Assembly: GCF_002858935.1 (NCBI RefSeq)
Contig: NZ_PJRT01000033.1
Span: 620,001-684,000, forward strand
Reading direction: 5' to 3'
From: Pantoea endophytica
GTDB lineage: Bacteria; Pseudomonadota; Gammaproteobacteria; Enterobacterales; Enterobacteriaceae
Length of the DNA stretch: 64,000 nucleotides
Both the position numbers and the translations under genes were made by a program. A model generated the notes under the pieces. It was not told the DNA's origin. It made no database searches and worked only from the letters and a program-made list of their open reading frames with translations. The first letter of the stretch is position 1, and the number at the start of each line of letters is the position of its first letter. Of the stretch, positions 15,783 through 24,814 are shown in pieces.

Positions 15783-17195
15783 ATGAAAAAGACCAAAATC
15801 GTTTGTACTATCGGTCCAAAAACCGAATCTGAAGAGATGCTGACCCAACTGCTGGAAGCGGGCATGAACGTGATGCGCCTTAACTTCTCGCACGGGGATT
15901 ACGCTGAACATGGCCAACGCATTACCAACATGCGTGCCGTTATGGAAAAAACCGGTCGTCAGGCCGCTATTCTGCTGGACACCAAAGGTCCGGAAATTCG
16001 TACCATGAAATTGGAAGGCGGCAACGATGTGTCGTTGAAAGCCGGCCAGACCTTCACCTTCACCACCGATCAGTCAGTCATTGGTAACAGCGAACGTGTT
16101 GCCGTGACCTACGCCGGCTTCACTGAAGATCTGAAAATTGGTAACACCGTTCTGGTCGACGATGGCTTGATCGGTATGCAGGTCACAGAAGTGACTGAGA
16201 ATTCAGTAATCTGTAATGTCCTAAACAATGGCGATCTGGGTGAGAACAAGGGCGTTAACCTGCCAGGTGTCTCCATTCAGCTGCCTGCATTGGCGGAAAA
16301 AGATAAGCGCGACCTGATCTTTGGTTGCGAGCAGAACGTTGATTTCGTCGCCGCTTCGTTTATCCGTAAGCGTTCTGACGTGCTGGAAATCCGTGAGCAC
16401 CTGAAAGCGCATGGCGGCGAGCATATCCAGATCATCTCGAAAATCGAGAACCAGGAAGGCCTGAACAACTTCGACGAGATCCTCGAAGCCTCAGACGGCA
16501 TCATGGTTGCTCGTGGCGACCTCGGCGTTGAGATCCCGGTTGAGGAAGTGATCTTCGCGCAGAAGATGATGATTAAGAAATGTAATAAAGCACGCAAAGT
16601 GGTCATCACCGCGACGCAGATGCTGGATTCCATGATCAAGAACCCACGCCCTACCCGCGCGGAAGCCGGCGACGTGGCGAACGCCATCCTCGATGGTACC
16701 GATGCGGTCATGCTGTCTGGTGAGAGTGCTAAAGGTCGTTATCCACTGGAGTCGGTCACCATCATGGCGACCATCTGTGAGCGTACCGACCGCGTGATGA
16801 AATCGCGCATTGACTCGCTGCAGGACTCACGCAAGCTGCGCATCACCGAAGCGGTATGCCGCGGTGCCGTTGAGACTGCAGAGAAGCTGGAAGCACCACT
16901 GATTGTTGTAGCCACCGAAGGTGGTAAATCTGCTAAAGCTATCCGTAAGTATTTCCCGGATGCCACCATTCTGGCGCTCACCACCAACGAAACCACCGCT
17001 CGTCAGCTGATTCTGAGCAAAGGTATCGAAACTCATCTGGTGAGAGAAATTGCCTCAACTGATGATTTCTACCGCATTGGTAAAGAAATGGCGCTGGAAA
17101 GCGAATATGCGCAGAAAGGCGATGTGGTGGTAATGGTTTCAGGTGCATTAGTACCAAGCGGAACGACAAACACCGCGTCTGTACATGTAATCTGA
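15783..17195 (+). CDS. pykF: Pyruvate kinase I
   Basis: A 470-aa glycolytic enzyme making pyruvate and ATP from PEP and ADP; the type I isozyme is activated by fructose 1,6-bisphosphate. Recognisable are MKKTKIVCTIGPKTES, the catalytic lysine strand ISKIENQEGL and the signature MVARGDLGVEIP. The ATG at 15783 is set by homology and length; it has no good Shine-Dalgarno. Its ATG overlaps the TGA of a short upstream open frame (ATGA). The operator upstream indicates Cra repression, opposite to ppsA, which also has a Cra-like site. Confidence 0.97.
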   Translation: MKKTKIVCTIGPKTESEEMLTQLLEAGMNVMRLNFSHGDYAEHGQRITNMRAVMEKTGRQAAILLDTKGPEIRTMKLEGGNDVSLKAGQTFTFTTDQSVIGNSERVAVTYAGFTEDLKIGNTVLVDDGLIGMQVTEVTENSVICNVLNNGDLGENKGVNLPGVSIQLPALAEKDKRDLIFGCEQNVDFVAASFIRKRSDVLEIREHLKAHGGEHIQIISKIENQEGLNNFDEILEASDGIMVARGDLGVEIPVEEVIFAQKMMIKKCNKARKVVITATQMLDSMIKNPRPTRAEAGDVANAILDGTDAVMLSGESAKGRYPLESVTIMATICERTDRVMKSRIDSLQDSRKLRITEAVCRGAVETAEKLEAPLIVVATEGGKSAKAIRKYFPDATILALTTNETTARQLILSKGIETHLVREIASTDDFYRIGKEMALESEYAQKGDVVVMVSGALVPSGTTNTASVHVI

Positions 17196-17216
17196 TTAGC
17201 AACTGAATTTTTATTT

Positions 17217-17244
17217 AAAAGCGCCTTTTAAAGGCGCTTTTTTT
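17217..17244 (+). terminator. pykF terminator
   Basis: AAAGCGCCTTT and AAAGGCGCTTT form a strong stem followed by seven or more T residues, 21 bases after the pykF stop. Confidence 0.9.
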
Positions 17245-17425
17245 ATTGCCGAGGTAATACAAAAGCCAGAAATTTCCAATCGAAATTAACTATTCAAAAT
17301 CTCGTATGATTAAGGTTAGTCCGATTAAATCTCTCTGTTTTAGCTAATTATTTTCATCATGTTCTGTTAAATGCTGTTTCTTTGAGCGAACGATCAAATT
17401 TAAGCATGTTCTCATCAAAAATTTA

Positions 17426-17454
17426 TTCTCAACTCAAAAAGCTTTGTGTAATAC
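17426..17454 (+). promoter_or_regulatory. lpp promoter
   Basis: TTCTCA (17426-17431), 17 bases, TAATAC (17449-17454), followed by a leader starting near GCTACATGG that is nearly identical to the E. coli lpp promoter and untranslated region. Confidence 0.85.
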
Positions 17455-17499
17455 TTGTAACGCTACATGGAGATTAACTCAATCTAGAGGGTATAAAGA

Positions 17500-17736
17500 A
17501 TGAATCGCACTAAACTGGTACTGGGCGCTGTAATCCTGGCTTCAACTATGCTGGCTGGTTGCTCAAGCAACGCTAAAATCGACCAACTGTCTTCAGACGT
17601 TCAGACTCTGAACGCTAAAGTTGATCAGCTGAGCAACGACGTGAACGCAATCCGTTCTGACGTTCAGGCTGCTAAAGATGACGCAGCTCGTGCTAACCAG
17701 CGTCTGGACAACCAGGCTCACTCTTACCGTAAGTAA
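17500..17736 (+). CDS. lpp: Major outer-membrane (Braun) lipoprotein
   Basis: A 78-aa lipoprotein, the same length as E. coli Lpp. The signal peptide ends in the lipobox LAGC with lipidated Cys21; the mature part is a heptad-repeat trimeric coiled coil (SSDVQTLNAKVDQLSNDVN) ending in Lys78, the residue linked to peptidoglycan by L,D-transpeptidases. Codon use is strongly biased to highly expressed codons (CTG, CGT, GCT, AAC). It is monocistronic between its own promoter and terminator; the L,D-transpeptidase gene ldtE is convergent next door. Confidence 0.98.
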   Translation: MNRTKLVLGAVILASTMLAGCSSNAKIDQLSSDVQTLNAKVDQLSNDVNAIRSDVQAAKDDAARANQRLDNQAHSYRK

Positions 17737-17753
17737 GAGTTCTGGTTTGAAAA

Positions 17754-17781
17754 ATGGTGCCCATGTGGCACCATTTTTTTT
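17754..17781 (+). terminator. lpp terminator
   Basis: ATGGTGCC and GGCACCAT form a stem with a CATGT loop, followed by eight T residues, 17 bases after the stop. Confidence 0.92.
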
Positions 17782-17811
17782 GTCCTGATTCTGCGATTCT
17801 CTGGTCCGAAT

Positions 17812-18798
17812 TCAGGGCTGCGCCACGGCCTCACCACGCTGCTCCATTGGTACTGCGCTTTCATCTGTCACCGGCTCACCGCTGCTCACTAATACCGGCA
17901 TCCCTGAACGTCGGGCTATCGCTTCCTTGATCAACGCCGTATCACTCTTCTCGCTCTTCGAGAAGGCTTTAAGCTGCGCTGACTGCGCAATCGGCATGGT
18001 TTGCGGATCGTCCTTATCATTACGTGATAACGGCTGATGCACTTCAACGTAGCGCTTACCGTCGGGTTCAATCGCATATTTGATGGGCTGATTGATCACC
18101 TGCACCCGCGTCCCTTTCGGCACGCTGTTGAACAGCGCTTCAATATCATCCGGGCGCAAGCGAATGCAGCCAGAACTTACGCGCATGCCAATACCAAAGT
18201 CAGCATTGGTGCCGTGAATCAGATACTGACCGGTCCCACGCGCCAGACGCATCGCAAACAGCCCCATCGGGTTATCTGGCCCGGCTGGCACCACGCCCGG
18301 CAAGGTAATACCCTCTTTGGCGTAGCGCTTGCGGATATTGGTGGTTGGCGTCCAGGTAGGATTCGGGATTTTCTGGCTGATGCTGGTGACCATGGTTGGC
18401 GTCATAGCGCCTAACTGACCGATCCCGATCGGATAGACGACCACACGATCTTCACCTTTCGGATAATAGTAAAGTCGCAGTTCCGCGAGGTTAATCACGA
18501 TACCTTCCCGTGGTGCATCGGGTAGCAGCATCTGCAGTGGCACGGTTAATTGTGTGCCAGCCTTGGGTAGCCAGGGATCAACGCCTGGATTAGCTTCAAG
18601 CATGCCGAGCATGCCTATCTTATAACGTGCGGCAATGCTCTCCAGCGGCCGCTTGTCATCCGGCACGGTGGTCAGGGTGTTTTCGCCAATCAAACGGCTG
18701 TTATCGGCTGGTAGGGGATATTCCGTAGCAAATGCAGGTGCAGAGAGTCCGCAACAGGACAACAGCAATGCACCGGCTAAACGTAAGGCTGGTTTCAT
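17812..18798 (-). CDS. ldtE: L,D-transpeptidase LdtE (YnhG)
   Basis: Periplasmic 328-aa enzyme forming 3-3 mDAP cross-links in peptidoglycan. Signal peptide at about residues 1-24, a LysM-like segment at about 38-87, then the YkuD catalytic domain with His195 and Cys211 in HGTNAD..RVSSGCIRL. A 65-residue Ser/Glu-rich tail follows. The start at 18798 (MKPALRLAGALLL) is chosen for a proper signal peptide; 13 open codons upstream are ignored. Order lpp-ldtE-sufE matches E. coli. Confidence 0.93.
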   Translation of the reverse strand: MKPALRLAGALLLSCCGLSAPAFATEYPLPADNSRLIGENTLTTVPDDKRPLESIAARYKIGMLGMLEANPGVDPWLPKAGTQLTVPLQMLLPDAPREGIVINLAELRLYYYPKGEDRVVVYPIGIGQLGAMTPTMVTSISQKIPNPTWTPTTNIRKRYAKEGITLPGVVPAGPDNPMGLFAMRLARGTGQYLIHGTNADFGIGMRVSSGCIRLRPDDIEALFNSVPKGTRVQVINQPIKYAIEPDGKRYVEVHQPLSRNDKDDPQTMPIAQSAQLKAFSKSEKSDTALIKEAIARRSGMPVLVSSGEPVTDESAVPMEQRGEAVAQP

Positions 18799-18824
18799 GC
18801 AATTTTCTCTTTGTCGGATAGAAC

Positions 18825-18847
18825 AGACCCCGGTCAAGCCGGGGTCT
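18825..18847 (-). terminator. Hairpin at the end of the suf operon
   Basis: AGACCCCGG and CCGGGGTCT form a perfect 9-bp stem with a TCAAG loop, 13 bases past the sufE stop and before ldtE. No T-tract follows on the minus strand, so termination may be partial. Confidence 0.45.
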
Positions 18848-18859
18848 GGAGAGTGTAAC

Positions 18860-19276
18860 TTAGCTGAGGGTCTGAGCGTTATGCCGGATCGCGCGGATCA
18901 TCGCTTCCAGCCCCTGCGAACGCGAGGGAGTGAGATGTGAGGTCAGCGCCAATTCGCCGAACCAGTGGCGCACATCGAGATCGAGAATCTCTGACGCCTT
19001 AAGCCCTTGATACAGGCTAAATACCACTGCAATCAACCCTTTAACGATGGCGGCATCGCTGTCGCCTTCGAGGGCGATGGTGCCATCGGCCTGCGGGGTC
19101 ATGCGTATCCACACTTGGCTCTGACAACCTGAAATCACGTGTTCCGGCTGCTGTAAGCTTTCGGAGGATTCTGGTAATTTCCCACCGAGTTCAATGATGT
19201 AGAGGTACTTCTCTTCCCAGTTTGCGCAACGATTGAAGTTACGCACTAATCTCTCTTTATCTGGCAAATTCGCCAT
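18860..19276 (-). CDS. sufE: Cysteine desulfuration protein SufE
   Basis: A 138-aa sulfur acceptor that takes persulfide sulfur from SufS and delivers it to the SufBCD scaffold. The acceptor cysteine is at position 51 (VISGCQSQVW), exactly as in E. coli. It is the last gene of the leftward operon sufA-B-C-D-S-E, 20 bases after sufS. Confidence 0.97.
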   Translation of the reverse strand: MANLPDKERLVRNFNRCANWEEKYLYIIELGGKLPESSESLQQPEHVISGCQSQVWIRMTPQADGTIALEGDSDAAIVKGLIAVVFSLYQGLKASEILDLDVRHWFGELALTSHLTPSRSQGLEAMIRAIRHNAQTLS

Positions 19277-19296
19277 GAATCACTCCTGAAGTCTGC

Positions 19297-20520
19297 TCAA
19301 CCGCCCAGCAGACGATGAATACGGGTCAAACCTGCGGCCAGACGATCGGCTTCTTCTTCGGTGTTGTACAGCGCGAAGGAGGCACGACACATTGCCGGCA
19401 CCGCATAATGACGCATCAGCGGCATCGCACAGTGATGGCCGGTGCGGATCGCAATACCGTATTGATCAAGGAAACTGCCGACATCAAAGGCGTGATGTTT
19501 GCCGAGGTTGAAGGCCACCACGCCGCTGCGACTTTCCGGACCGTAAATCACCAGATCCGGCACCGAAGCCAGTTTGTCCAGCGCATAACGCATCAGCATC
19601 GATTCGCGCTGATGAATCACGTCCAGGCCCAGTTCGCTGATCCACGTTAACGCCGCACCCAAACCAATGATGCCGCCGGTATTCGGCGTGCCGGCTTCGA
19701 AACGCCATGGCGTAGTATTAAAGGTGGTGCCGGTTGGCAGCACAACCTCCGAAATCATCGAACCGCCGCCTTCCCAGGGTGGCATGATCTCCTGCAACGC
19801 TTTACGCGCATACAACACACCAATGCCGGTCGGACCATAAATCTTATGGCCGGAGAAAGCGTAGAAGTCGCAGTCAATATCCTGCACATCCACCTTGTGA
19901 TGCATCACCGCCTGCGCGCCATCCACCAACGTAATCACACCAACGGCTTTCGCTTGTGCCACGATAGCTTTTACGGGATTGACGGTGCCGAGCACGTTAG
20001 AAACGTGGGTGACTGCCAGCAAACGGGTGCGGCTATCGATCAAACCACTCAGCTGTTCCAGCGCCAGCTCGCCCTGCGCATTCAGCGGCAAAACGCGAAT
20101 TTCTGCGCCAGTGCGCTGCGCCACCATCTGCCACGGCACGATGTTAGCGTGATGCTCCATCTCGGTGACGATGATGTTGTCGCCCGGCTGCAACTGACTG
20201 CCGCCCCAACTGTTCGCCACCAGATTGATGGCTTCCGTGGTGCCTTTGACGAAAATAATCTCTTCTGGCGAAGCGGCGTTAAGAAAACGCGCGGCCTGAT
20301 GACGTACGTTCTCCATGTCGGTGGTCGCCTGCGCGCTCAACGAATGGATACCACGGTGCACGGCCGCATAGCCGTGCTGGTAGAAATAACTTTCCGCATT
20401 GATGACCGCGAGCGGGCGCTGTGCGCTGGCCGCGCTATCAAGGTAGGCCAGCGGATGTCCGTTGACCTCACGTTTCAGAATCGGAAATTCCGCTCTGATG
20501 CGTTCGAGATCGAAACTCAT
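19297..20520 (-). CDS. sufS: Cysteine desulfurase SufS
   Basis: A 407-aa PLP enzyme of the type II cysteine desulfurase group that releases sulfur from L-cysteine for stress-responsive Fe-S assembly. PLP lysine is Lys226 (SGHKIYGPTG) and the persulfide cysteine is Cys364 (RTGHHCAMPLM), both at E. coli numbering. Its ATG overlaps the end of sufD by 4 bases, implying translational coupling. Confidence 0.97.
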   Translation of the reverse strand: MSFDLERIRAEFPILKREVNGHPLAYLDSAASAQRPLAVINAESYFYQHGYAAVHRGIHSLSAQATTDMENVRHQAARFLNAASPEEIIFVKGTTEAINLVANSWGGSQLQPGDNIIVTEMEHHANIVPWQMVAQRTGAEIRVLPLNAQGELALEQLSGLIDSRTRLLAVTHVSNVLGTVNPVKAIVAQAKAVGVITLVDGAQAVMHHKVDVQDIDCDFYAFSGHKIYGPTGIGVLYARKALQEIMPPWEGGGSMISEVVLPTGTTFNTTPWRFEAGTPNTGGIIGLGAALTWISELGLDVIHQRESMLMRYALDKLASVPDLVIYGPESRSGVVAFNLGKHHAFDVGSFLDQYGIAIRTGHHCAMPLMRHYAVPAMCRASFALYNTEEEADRLAAGLTRIHRLLGG

Positions 20521-21794
20521 GACTCAACTCCCGGGATACGCGCGGCAATGCGCTGCAGCACCACCTGACGCAATACCGGATTCTCCAGCGTTTCGGTGAG
20601 TTCAGCGGCAAAGGCATGGATGATCATACGCTGTGCGGCACTCTCATCGATGCCGCGCGAGCGCAGGTAGAACATCTGCTCTTCATCAATACGACCAATG
20701 GTCGCACCGTGGCTGCACTTCACGTCATCCGCATAGATTTCCAGCTGCGGCTTGGTGTCCACTTCAGCCAGACGGCCCAGCAACAGGTTGTTGTTAGTCA
20801 TCTGTCCATCGGTTTTCAGCGCGTGCTGCGCCACTTTGATCATGCCGTTGAACACCGCACGACCTTTATCGCGCGCGATGACTTTATGCATCTGACGGCT
20901 GGTGCAGTAGCCTTTGTTGTGTTCCAGATAGCTGCGGGTATCGCACACTTCCTGATTCACCGGCAACGACAAGCTGTTGATCGCCAGATTGGTATTTTCG
21001 CCATTCAGCTGCGCGCTGGTGTTGTGACGCGATAGGCCCGCACCCAGCAGGAAGCTAGTGGTGGCCACATTCGCATCACGGCCCATCACCACATCATTGT
21101 GCGCGAAGTGGTAAGCCTTCTCGCTCTCAAATGACAGTTTGATGTGCTGCAGTTTGGCATTGTCGGCCACGTCGAAAGTGAAACGCGCGCCGGTAAAGTG
21201 CGCCACGTCATTCAGCGTGACATAGTGCTCAATCACTTCCGCTTCTGCACTGGCTTCCAGCTGTAGATGGTGGCGATGGTGCACGGTGTTGGTGCCCGCG
21301 TCCTGACCGCTGGTGATGTGCAACAGATAAAGCGGTTTAGCCGCTGATTTGCCACGCGCCAGACGAATTGTCGTGGCTTCTTCTGCCAGACTTTCAGTAA
21401 GATGCAGAAACACTTCTGGCTGAATCGGTGCCGGCAGCGGACGACGCTCAGAAGCCTGCGCATGCTGAATTTCAAACAGGCCGGTATCACGGCTGCTCAA
21501 TTCAGCCTGAAAACTGCCGTCAACAAACACCAGACGCACCGCATCAACCGGCAGCGCCAGCGCTTCAACTTGTTCCGGGCTCACTTCCTGCGGCTGCGGC
21601 AGCACAAACTGCTGCGCCAACAGGCCATCAAGCGGCGTGTATTTCCAGTTTTCATGCTTACGCGTCGGCAGGCCGACACGCATCAGTTGCTGCCAGTGCT
21701 GCTGCGCCTGCAAAGAACGTACGTCACCGCGCGATTCAAACAGATGATGCCACTGCTGCAGGGCGTTATCACTCTTGGTCGGTAAGCCAGCCAT
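20517..21794 (-). CDS. sufD: Fe-S assembly scaffold protein SufD
   Basis: A 425-aa beta-helix protein that pairs with SufB and SufC in the SufBC2D scaffold and is needed for iron entry. The C-terminal SufBD core is recognisable (CSHGATIGRIDEEQMFYLRSRG). The start lies within the last 26 bases of sufC, and the stop overlaps the sufS start, so translation is tightly coupled through the operon. Confidence 0.96.
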   Translation of the reverse strand: MAGLPTKSDNALQQWHHLFESRGDVRSLQAQQHWQQLMRVGLPTRKHENWKYTPLDGLLAQQFVLPQPQEVSPEQVEALALPVDAVRLVFVDGSFQAELSSRDTGLFEIQHAQASERRPLPAPIQPEVFLHLTESLAEEATTIRLARGKSAAKPLYLLHITSGQDAGTNTVHHRHHLQLEASAEAEVIEHYVTLNDVAHFTGARFTFDVADNAKLQHIKLSFESEKAYHFAHNDVVMGRDANVATTSFLLGAGLSRHNTSAQLNGENTNLAINSLSLPVNQEVCDTRSYLEHNKGYCTSRQMHKVIARDKGRAVFNGMIKVAQHALKTDGQMTNNNLLLGRLAEVDTKPQLEIYADDVKCSHGATIGRIDEEQMFYLRSRGIDESAAQRMIIHAFAAELTETLENPVLRQVVLQRIAARIPGVES

Positions 21795-22515
21795 AGCCTT
21801 GCTCCTCCAACTGTTTCACCAGCGAGAAGTCGCCAGATTTAACGATCTTGCCCTGATACAGCACATGTACGTGGTCCGGCTTGATGTAATCAAGAATACG
21901 CTGGTAGTGCGTCACGATGATGAATGAACGCTTACCGTCGCGCAGGCTGTTTACGCCTTCTGCCACGATTTTCAGCGCATCGATATCCAGACCGGAGTCG
22001 GTTTCATCCAGGATGCACAGCTCAGGTTCCAGTGCCGCCATCTGCAGGATGTCGTTGCGCTTCTTCTCACCACCAGAGAAGCCCACGTTCACTGAACGGG
22101 TCAGCAAATCTTCTGGCATCTTCAGCAGCTGGATTTTATCTTCGATGAAATCCTGGAAGTCGAAACGGTCCAGCGGCTCCTGCTCACGGTATTTACGTAC
22201 CGCGTTGACCGAGGTCTGCAGGAAAAACTGGTTGCTGACGCCCGGAATTTCCACCGGATACTGGAACGCCATGAAGATGCCTTCACCGGCACGCTCTTCT
22301 GGCTCAAGCTCCAGCAGATCTTTGCCCTTGAAGGTGACAGAACCGCCAGTGACTTCGTAATCTTCACGGCCAGCCAGCGTTGCAGACAGGGTACTTTTAC
22401 CTGAACCGTTCGGTCCCATGATGGCGTGGACTTCGCCCGGTTTCACTTCGAGGTTTAGACCGCGCAAAATCTCTTTGTCTTCAACGCTAACCTGCAAATC
22501 TTTAATGCTTAACAT
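21769..22515 (-). CDS. sufC: Fe-S assembly ATPase SufC
   Basis: A 248-aa ABC-type ATPase of the SufBC2D complex. Walker A is GPNGSGKST, the signature is SGGEKKRNDI, and Walker B with its glutamate/aspartate is LCILDETDSGLD. The start at 22515 (MLSIKDLQVSVEDKEIL) is chosen by family length and AGGAAAG upstream; an open extension overlapping sufB is ignored. It overlaps sufD by 26 bases. Confidence 0.97.
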   Translation of the reverse strand: MLSIKDLQVSVEDKEILRGLNLEVKPGEVHAIMGPNGSGKSTLSATLAGREDYEVTGGSVTFKGKDLLELEPEERAGEGIFMAFQYPVEIPGVSNQFFLQTSVNAVRKYREQEPLDRFDFQDFIEDKIQLLKMPEDLLTRSVNVGFSGGEKKRNDILQMAALEPELCILDETDSGLDIDALKIVAEGVNSLRDGKRSFIIVTHYQRILDYIKPDHVHVLYQGKIVKSGDFSLVKQLEEQGYGWLTDQE

Positions 22516-22549
22516 ACTCTTTCCTTCACATTGCTTCCGGCAACGGGCA

Positions 22550-24043
22550 TCAGCCCACACTGTGCTCAAGGCTGATAGCTAACAATTTTTGCGCTTCCAC
22601 GGCGAATTCCAGTGGCAGCTCGGAGAAAACGTCTTTGCAGAAGCCGTTGACGATCATTGAGATCGCATCTTCTTCGCTGATGCCACGCTGCAGGCAGTAG
22701 AACATCTGATCTTCACCGATGCGCGAGGTGGTGGCTTCGTGCTCCAGATGGGCGGTGTTGTTGCGCGTTTCCACATACGGGAAGGTGTGCGCACCGCACT
22801 CGGCACCAATCAGCATCGAGTCACACTGGGTGAAGTTACGCGCGTTGGTCGCGGTTGGCATAATTTTCACCAGGCCACGATAGGTGTTCTGACTCTTACC
22901 GGCAGAGATACCTTTGGAGATGATGGTCGACTTGGTGTTTTTACCAATGTGAATCATCTTGGTACCGGTATCCGCCTGCTGGCGGCCTGCGGTCAGTGCG
23001 ACCGAGTAGAACTCACCGATCGAGTAATCACCGCGCAGAATGCAGCTTGGATATTTCCAGGTGATCGCCGAACCGGTCTCAGACTGCGTCCAGGACATCT
23101 TGCTGTGATCGCCTTCGCACAGGGCACGTTTGGTCACGAAGTTGAGGATACCGCCCTCGCCTTCGCCGCCTGGGAACCAGTTCTGTACAGTGGAATATTT
23201 CACTTCAGCGTTTTTATGGATGATCACTTCTACCACTGCGGCGTGCAGCTGATAGGTGTCACGCACAGGCGCAGAGCAACCTTCGATGTAGCTGACGTAG
23301 CTGTCTTCATCGGCGATCAAAATGGTGCGCTCGAACTGACCGGTTTTTGCCGCGTTGATACGGAAATAGGTCGACAGCTCCATCGGGCAACGTACGCCTT
23401 TCGGGATATAAACGAAGGTACCGTCAGAGGCCACAGCGGAGTTCAGCGCAGCGAAGAAGTTATCGTTTGGCGGCACGACGGTGCCGAGATACTTCTGCAC
23501 CAGCTCAGGGTGATCGTGAATCGCTTCGCCGAACGAGCAGAAGATGATGCCCTGCTCCGCCAGCTTGCCGCGATAGGTGGTTGAAACGGAGACGGAGTCG
23601 AAAATCGCATCCACCGCCACTTCACGACCTTCACGCACCGGAACGCCTAACTGGTTGAACGCGTCTTCCACTTCCTTCGTCAGGTAGTCGCTGGACGCGA
23701 CGCTGCCGGAGGTTTGCGTGGCACCGGGTTCAGAAGCACAGCTGTCATCGCAGTTGCCGCAGGACGGCGCGGAATAATAGCTGTAATCCTGATAATCCAG
23801 TTTCTCGTAGTGCGCTTTCAGCCAGTGCGGCTCTTCCATTTGCTCCCAGGCGCGGAACGCCTTGAGACGGAATTCAAGCATCCATTCAGGTTCGTTACGT
23901 TTAGCCGAAATGGCGCGCACCACATCTTCATTGATGCCGTGGGCAAATTCTTCAGTTTGTAACTGGGTAAAGAAGCCCTCTTTATAGTTGAGCTTACCTT
24001 CCCACATTTGTACATCGTCAGATGCTTCGCTGTGTCGTGACAT
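22550..24043 (-). CDS. sufB: Fe-S assembly scaffold protein SufB
   Basis: A 497-aa main scaffold protein on which [4Fe-4S] clusters form, within SufBC2D. The C-terminal SufBD core includes ECGAHTFPYVETRNNTAHLE and EDQMFYCLQRGISEEDA; the cysteine-rich insert CGNCDDSCASE lies near residue 96. Two residues longer than E. coli SufB. It follows sufA by 7 bases. Confidence 0.97.
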   Translation of the reverse strand: MSRHSEASDDVQMWEGKLNYKEGFFTQLQTEEFAHGINEDVVRAISAKRNEPEWMLEFRLKAFRAWEQMEEPHWLKAHYEKLDYQDYSYYSAPSCGNCDDSCASEPGATQTSGSVASSDYLTKEVEDAFNQLGVPVREGREVAVDAIFDSVSVSTTYRGKLAEQGIIFCSFGEAIHDHPELVQKYLGTVVPPNDNFFAALNSAVASDGTFVYIPKGVRCPMELSTYFRINAAKTGQFERTILIADEDSYVSYIEGCSAPVRDTYQLHAAVVEVIIHKNAEVKYSTVQNWFPGGEGEGGILNFVTKRALCEGDHSKMSWTQSETGSAITWKYPSCILRGDYSIGEFYSVALTAGRQQADTGTKMIHIGKNTKSTIISKGISAGKSQNTYRGLVKIMPTATNARNFTQCDSMLIGAECGAHTFPYVETRNNTAHLEHEATTSRIGEDQMFYCLQRGISEEDAISMIVNGFCKDVFSELPLEFAVEAQKLLAISLEHSVG

Positions 24044-24050
24044 ATTTCAC

Positions 24051-24425
24051 TTACTCGACGCCAAAGCTTTCACCGCACCCGCAGGCGTGTTGAGCTTTAG
24101 GGTTGTTGAATTTAAAAATCTGGTTAAGACCTTCGCGGACATAATCCAGCTCGGTACCGTCAACAAACGGCATCGCCTGAAGTGGCACAAACAGTTTTGC
24201 GCCGAATTGCTCAAACTGCAGGTCGTCATCGGCAGGATCTTTCACCAAGTCCATAACGTACCCAAAACCGGCACAGCCGGACGTTTTCACACCCAGTTTC
24301 AAGCCCTTGACTTCAGGGTCTTGTTCTACCAGGTTAAGAATCTGTTTCGCTGCCGATTCGGTCAGCGTGAGCCCTTTCCAGACGAAATCTTCGGGTGAAA
24401 AAGAGTCGGCATTTACTGATGACAT
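24051..24425 (-). CDS. sufA: A-type Fe-S carrier SufA
   Basis: A 124-aa A-type carrier that receives clusters from SufBC2D and passes them to apoproteins. The three cluster ligands are Cys51 (KTSGCAGFGY), Cys115 and Cys117 (HACGCGESF). It is the first gene of the suf operon, behind a promoter whose spacer carries a Fur-like palindrome. Confidence 0.96.
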   Translation of the reverse strand: MSSVNADSFSPEDFVWKGLTLTESAAKQILNLVEQDPEVKGLKLGVKTSGCAGFGYVMDLVKDPADDDLQFEQFGAKLFVPLQAMPFVDGTELDYVREGLNQIFKFNNPKAQHACGCGESFGVE

Positions 24426-24467
24426 TGTGCTACCTCGTATGTCTGGGCCTTTTCAGGCTATCCCCCT

Positions 24468-24495
24468 ATGGTAGTGATATCAGATATCACTTCAA
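24468..24495 (-). promoter_or_regulatory. suf promoter with Fur-like palindrome
   Basis: On the minus strand TTGAAG (24495-24490) and TACCAT (24473-24468) are separated by 16 bases. A perfect 9-1-9 palindrome, AGTGATATC-A-GATATCACT (24473-24491 on the plus strand), fills that spacer. Its inner 7-1-7 part TGATATC-A-GATATCA matches the Fur core TGATAATnATTATCA at 10 of 14 arm positions. Fur repression of suf is established in E. coli; IscR, OxyR and IHF sites were not resolvable. Confidence 0.6.
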
Positions 24496-24776
24496 CCTCT
24501 TGTTTTGCAGGGATAATCATCTCGTGCTGTTTTTTACTGCTGCTTTATTAAGCATAGTCGCTTCAAAGCAGATTGACGGCAGCATTCCCGTGCGCGCCTG
24601 ACCAACGTAACCCGTTAAATTGTCGTAAAATTTCCAAAATCAATTTTACGTTTCCATCCTGATTGATAGGTTACGCCTTTCCACTATGTAAAGAAATTGT
24701 TATTACCGATTTTAGTAACAGGCAGAGGAAATCAATAAAATTTCACAGCGGGAATTGCATTCCTGACGCGGTTTAA

Positions 24777-24798
24777 TATGATAATGATTATCATTAAC
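24777..24798. promoter_or_regulatory. Fur box over the promoter of the 134-aa gene
   Basis: GATAATGATTATCATTAAC (24780-24798) matches the 19-bp Fur consensus at 18 positions in one orientation and includes a perfect 7-1-7 repeat TGATAAT-G-ATTATCA (24779-24793). It overlaps a candidate -10 (TATGAT, 24777-24782) and ends 16 bases before the ATG, the classic position for iron-dependent repression. Confidence 0.9.
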
Positions 24799-24814
24799 CT
24801 AAAAAGGTGGCGAT

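Noticed and set aside
19846..20568. 240-codon open frame opposite sufS
   Set aside because: Antisense shadow of sufS; no family resemblance, no start signal.
22739..23584. 281-codon open frame on the plus strand, opposite sufB
   Set aside because: It is the antisense shadow of sufB: no ribosome site, His/Arg-rich composition typical of reverse-frame translation, and sufB is a certain gene with conserved residues throughout.
24426..24814. IscR type 2 and OxyR sites for the suf operon
   Set aside because: I looked for the A...CC..A.......TA.GG...T pattern on both strands; parts (such as TAGGGGGAT) occur but not with the required spacing, so no site is claimed.
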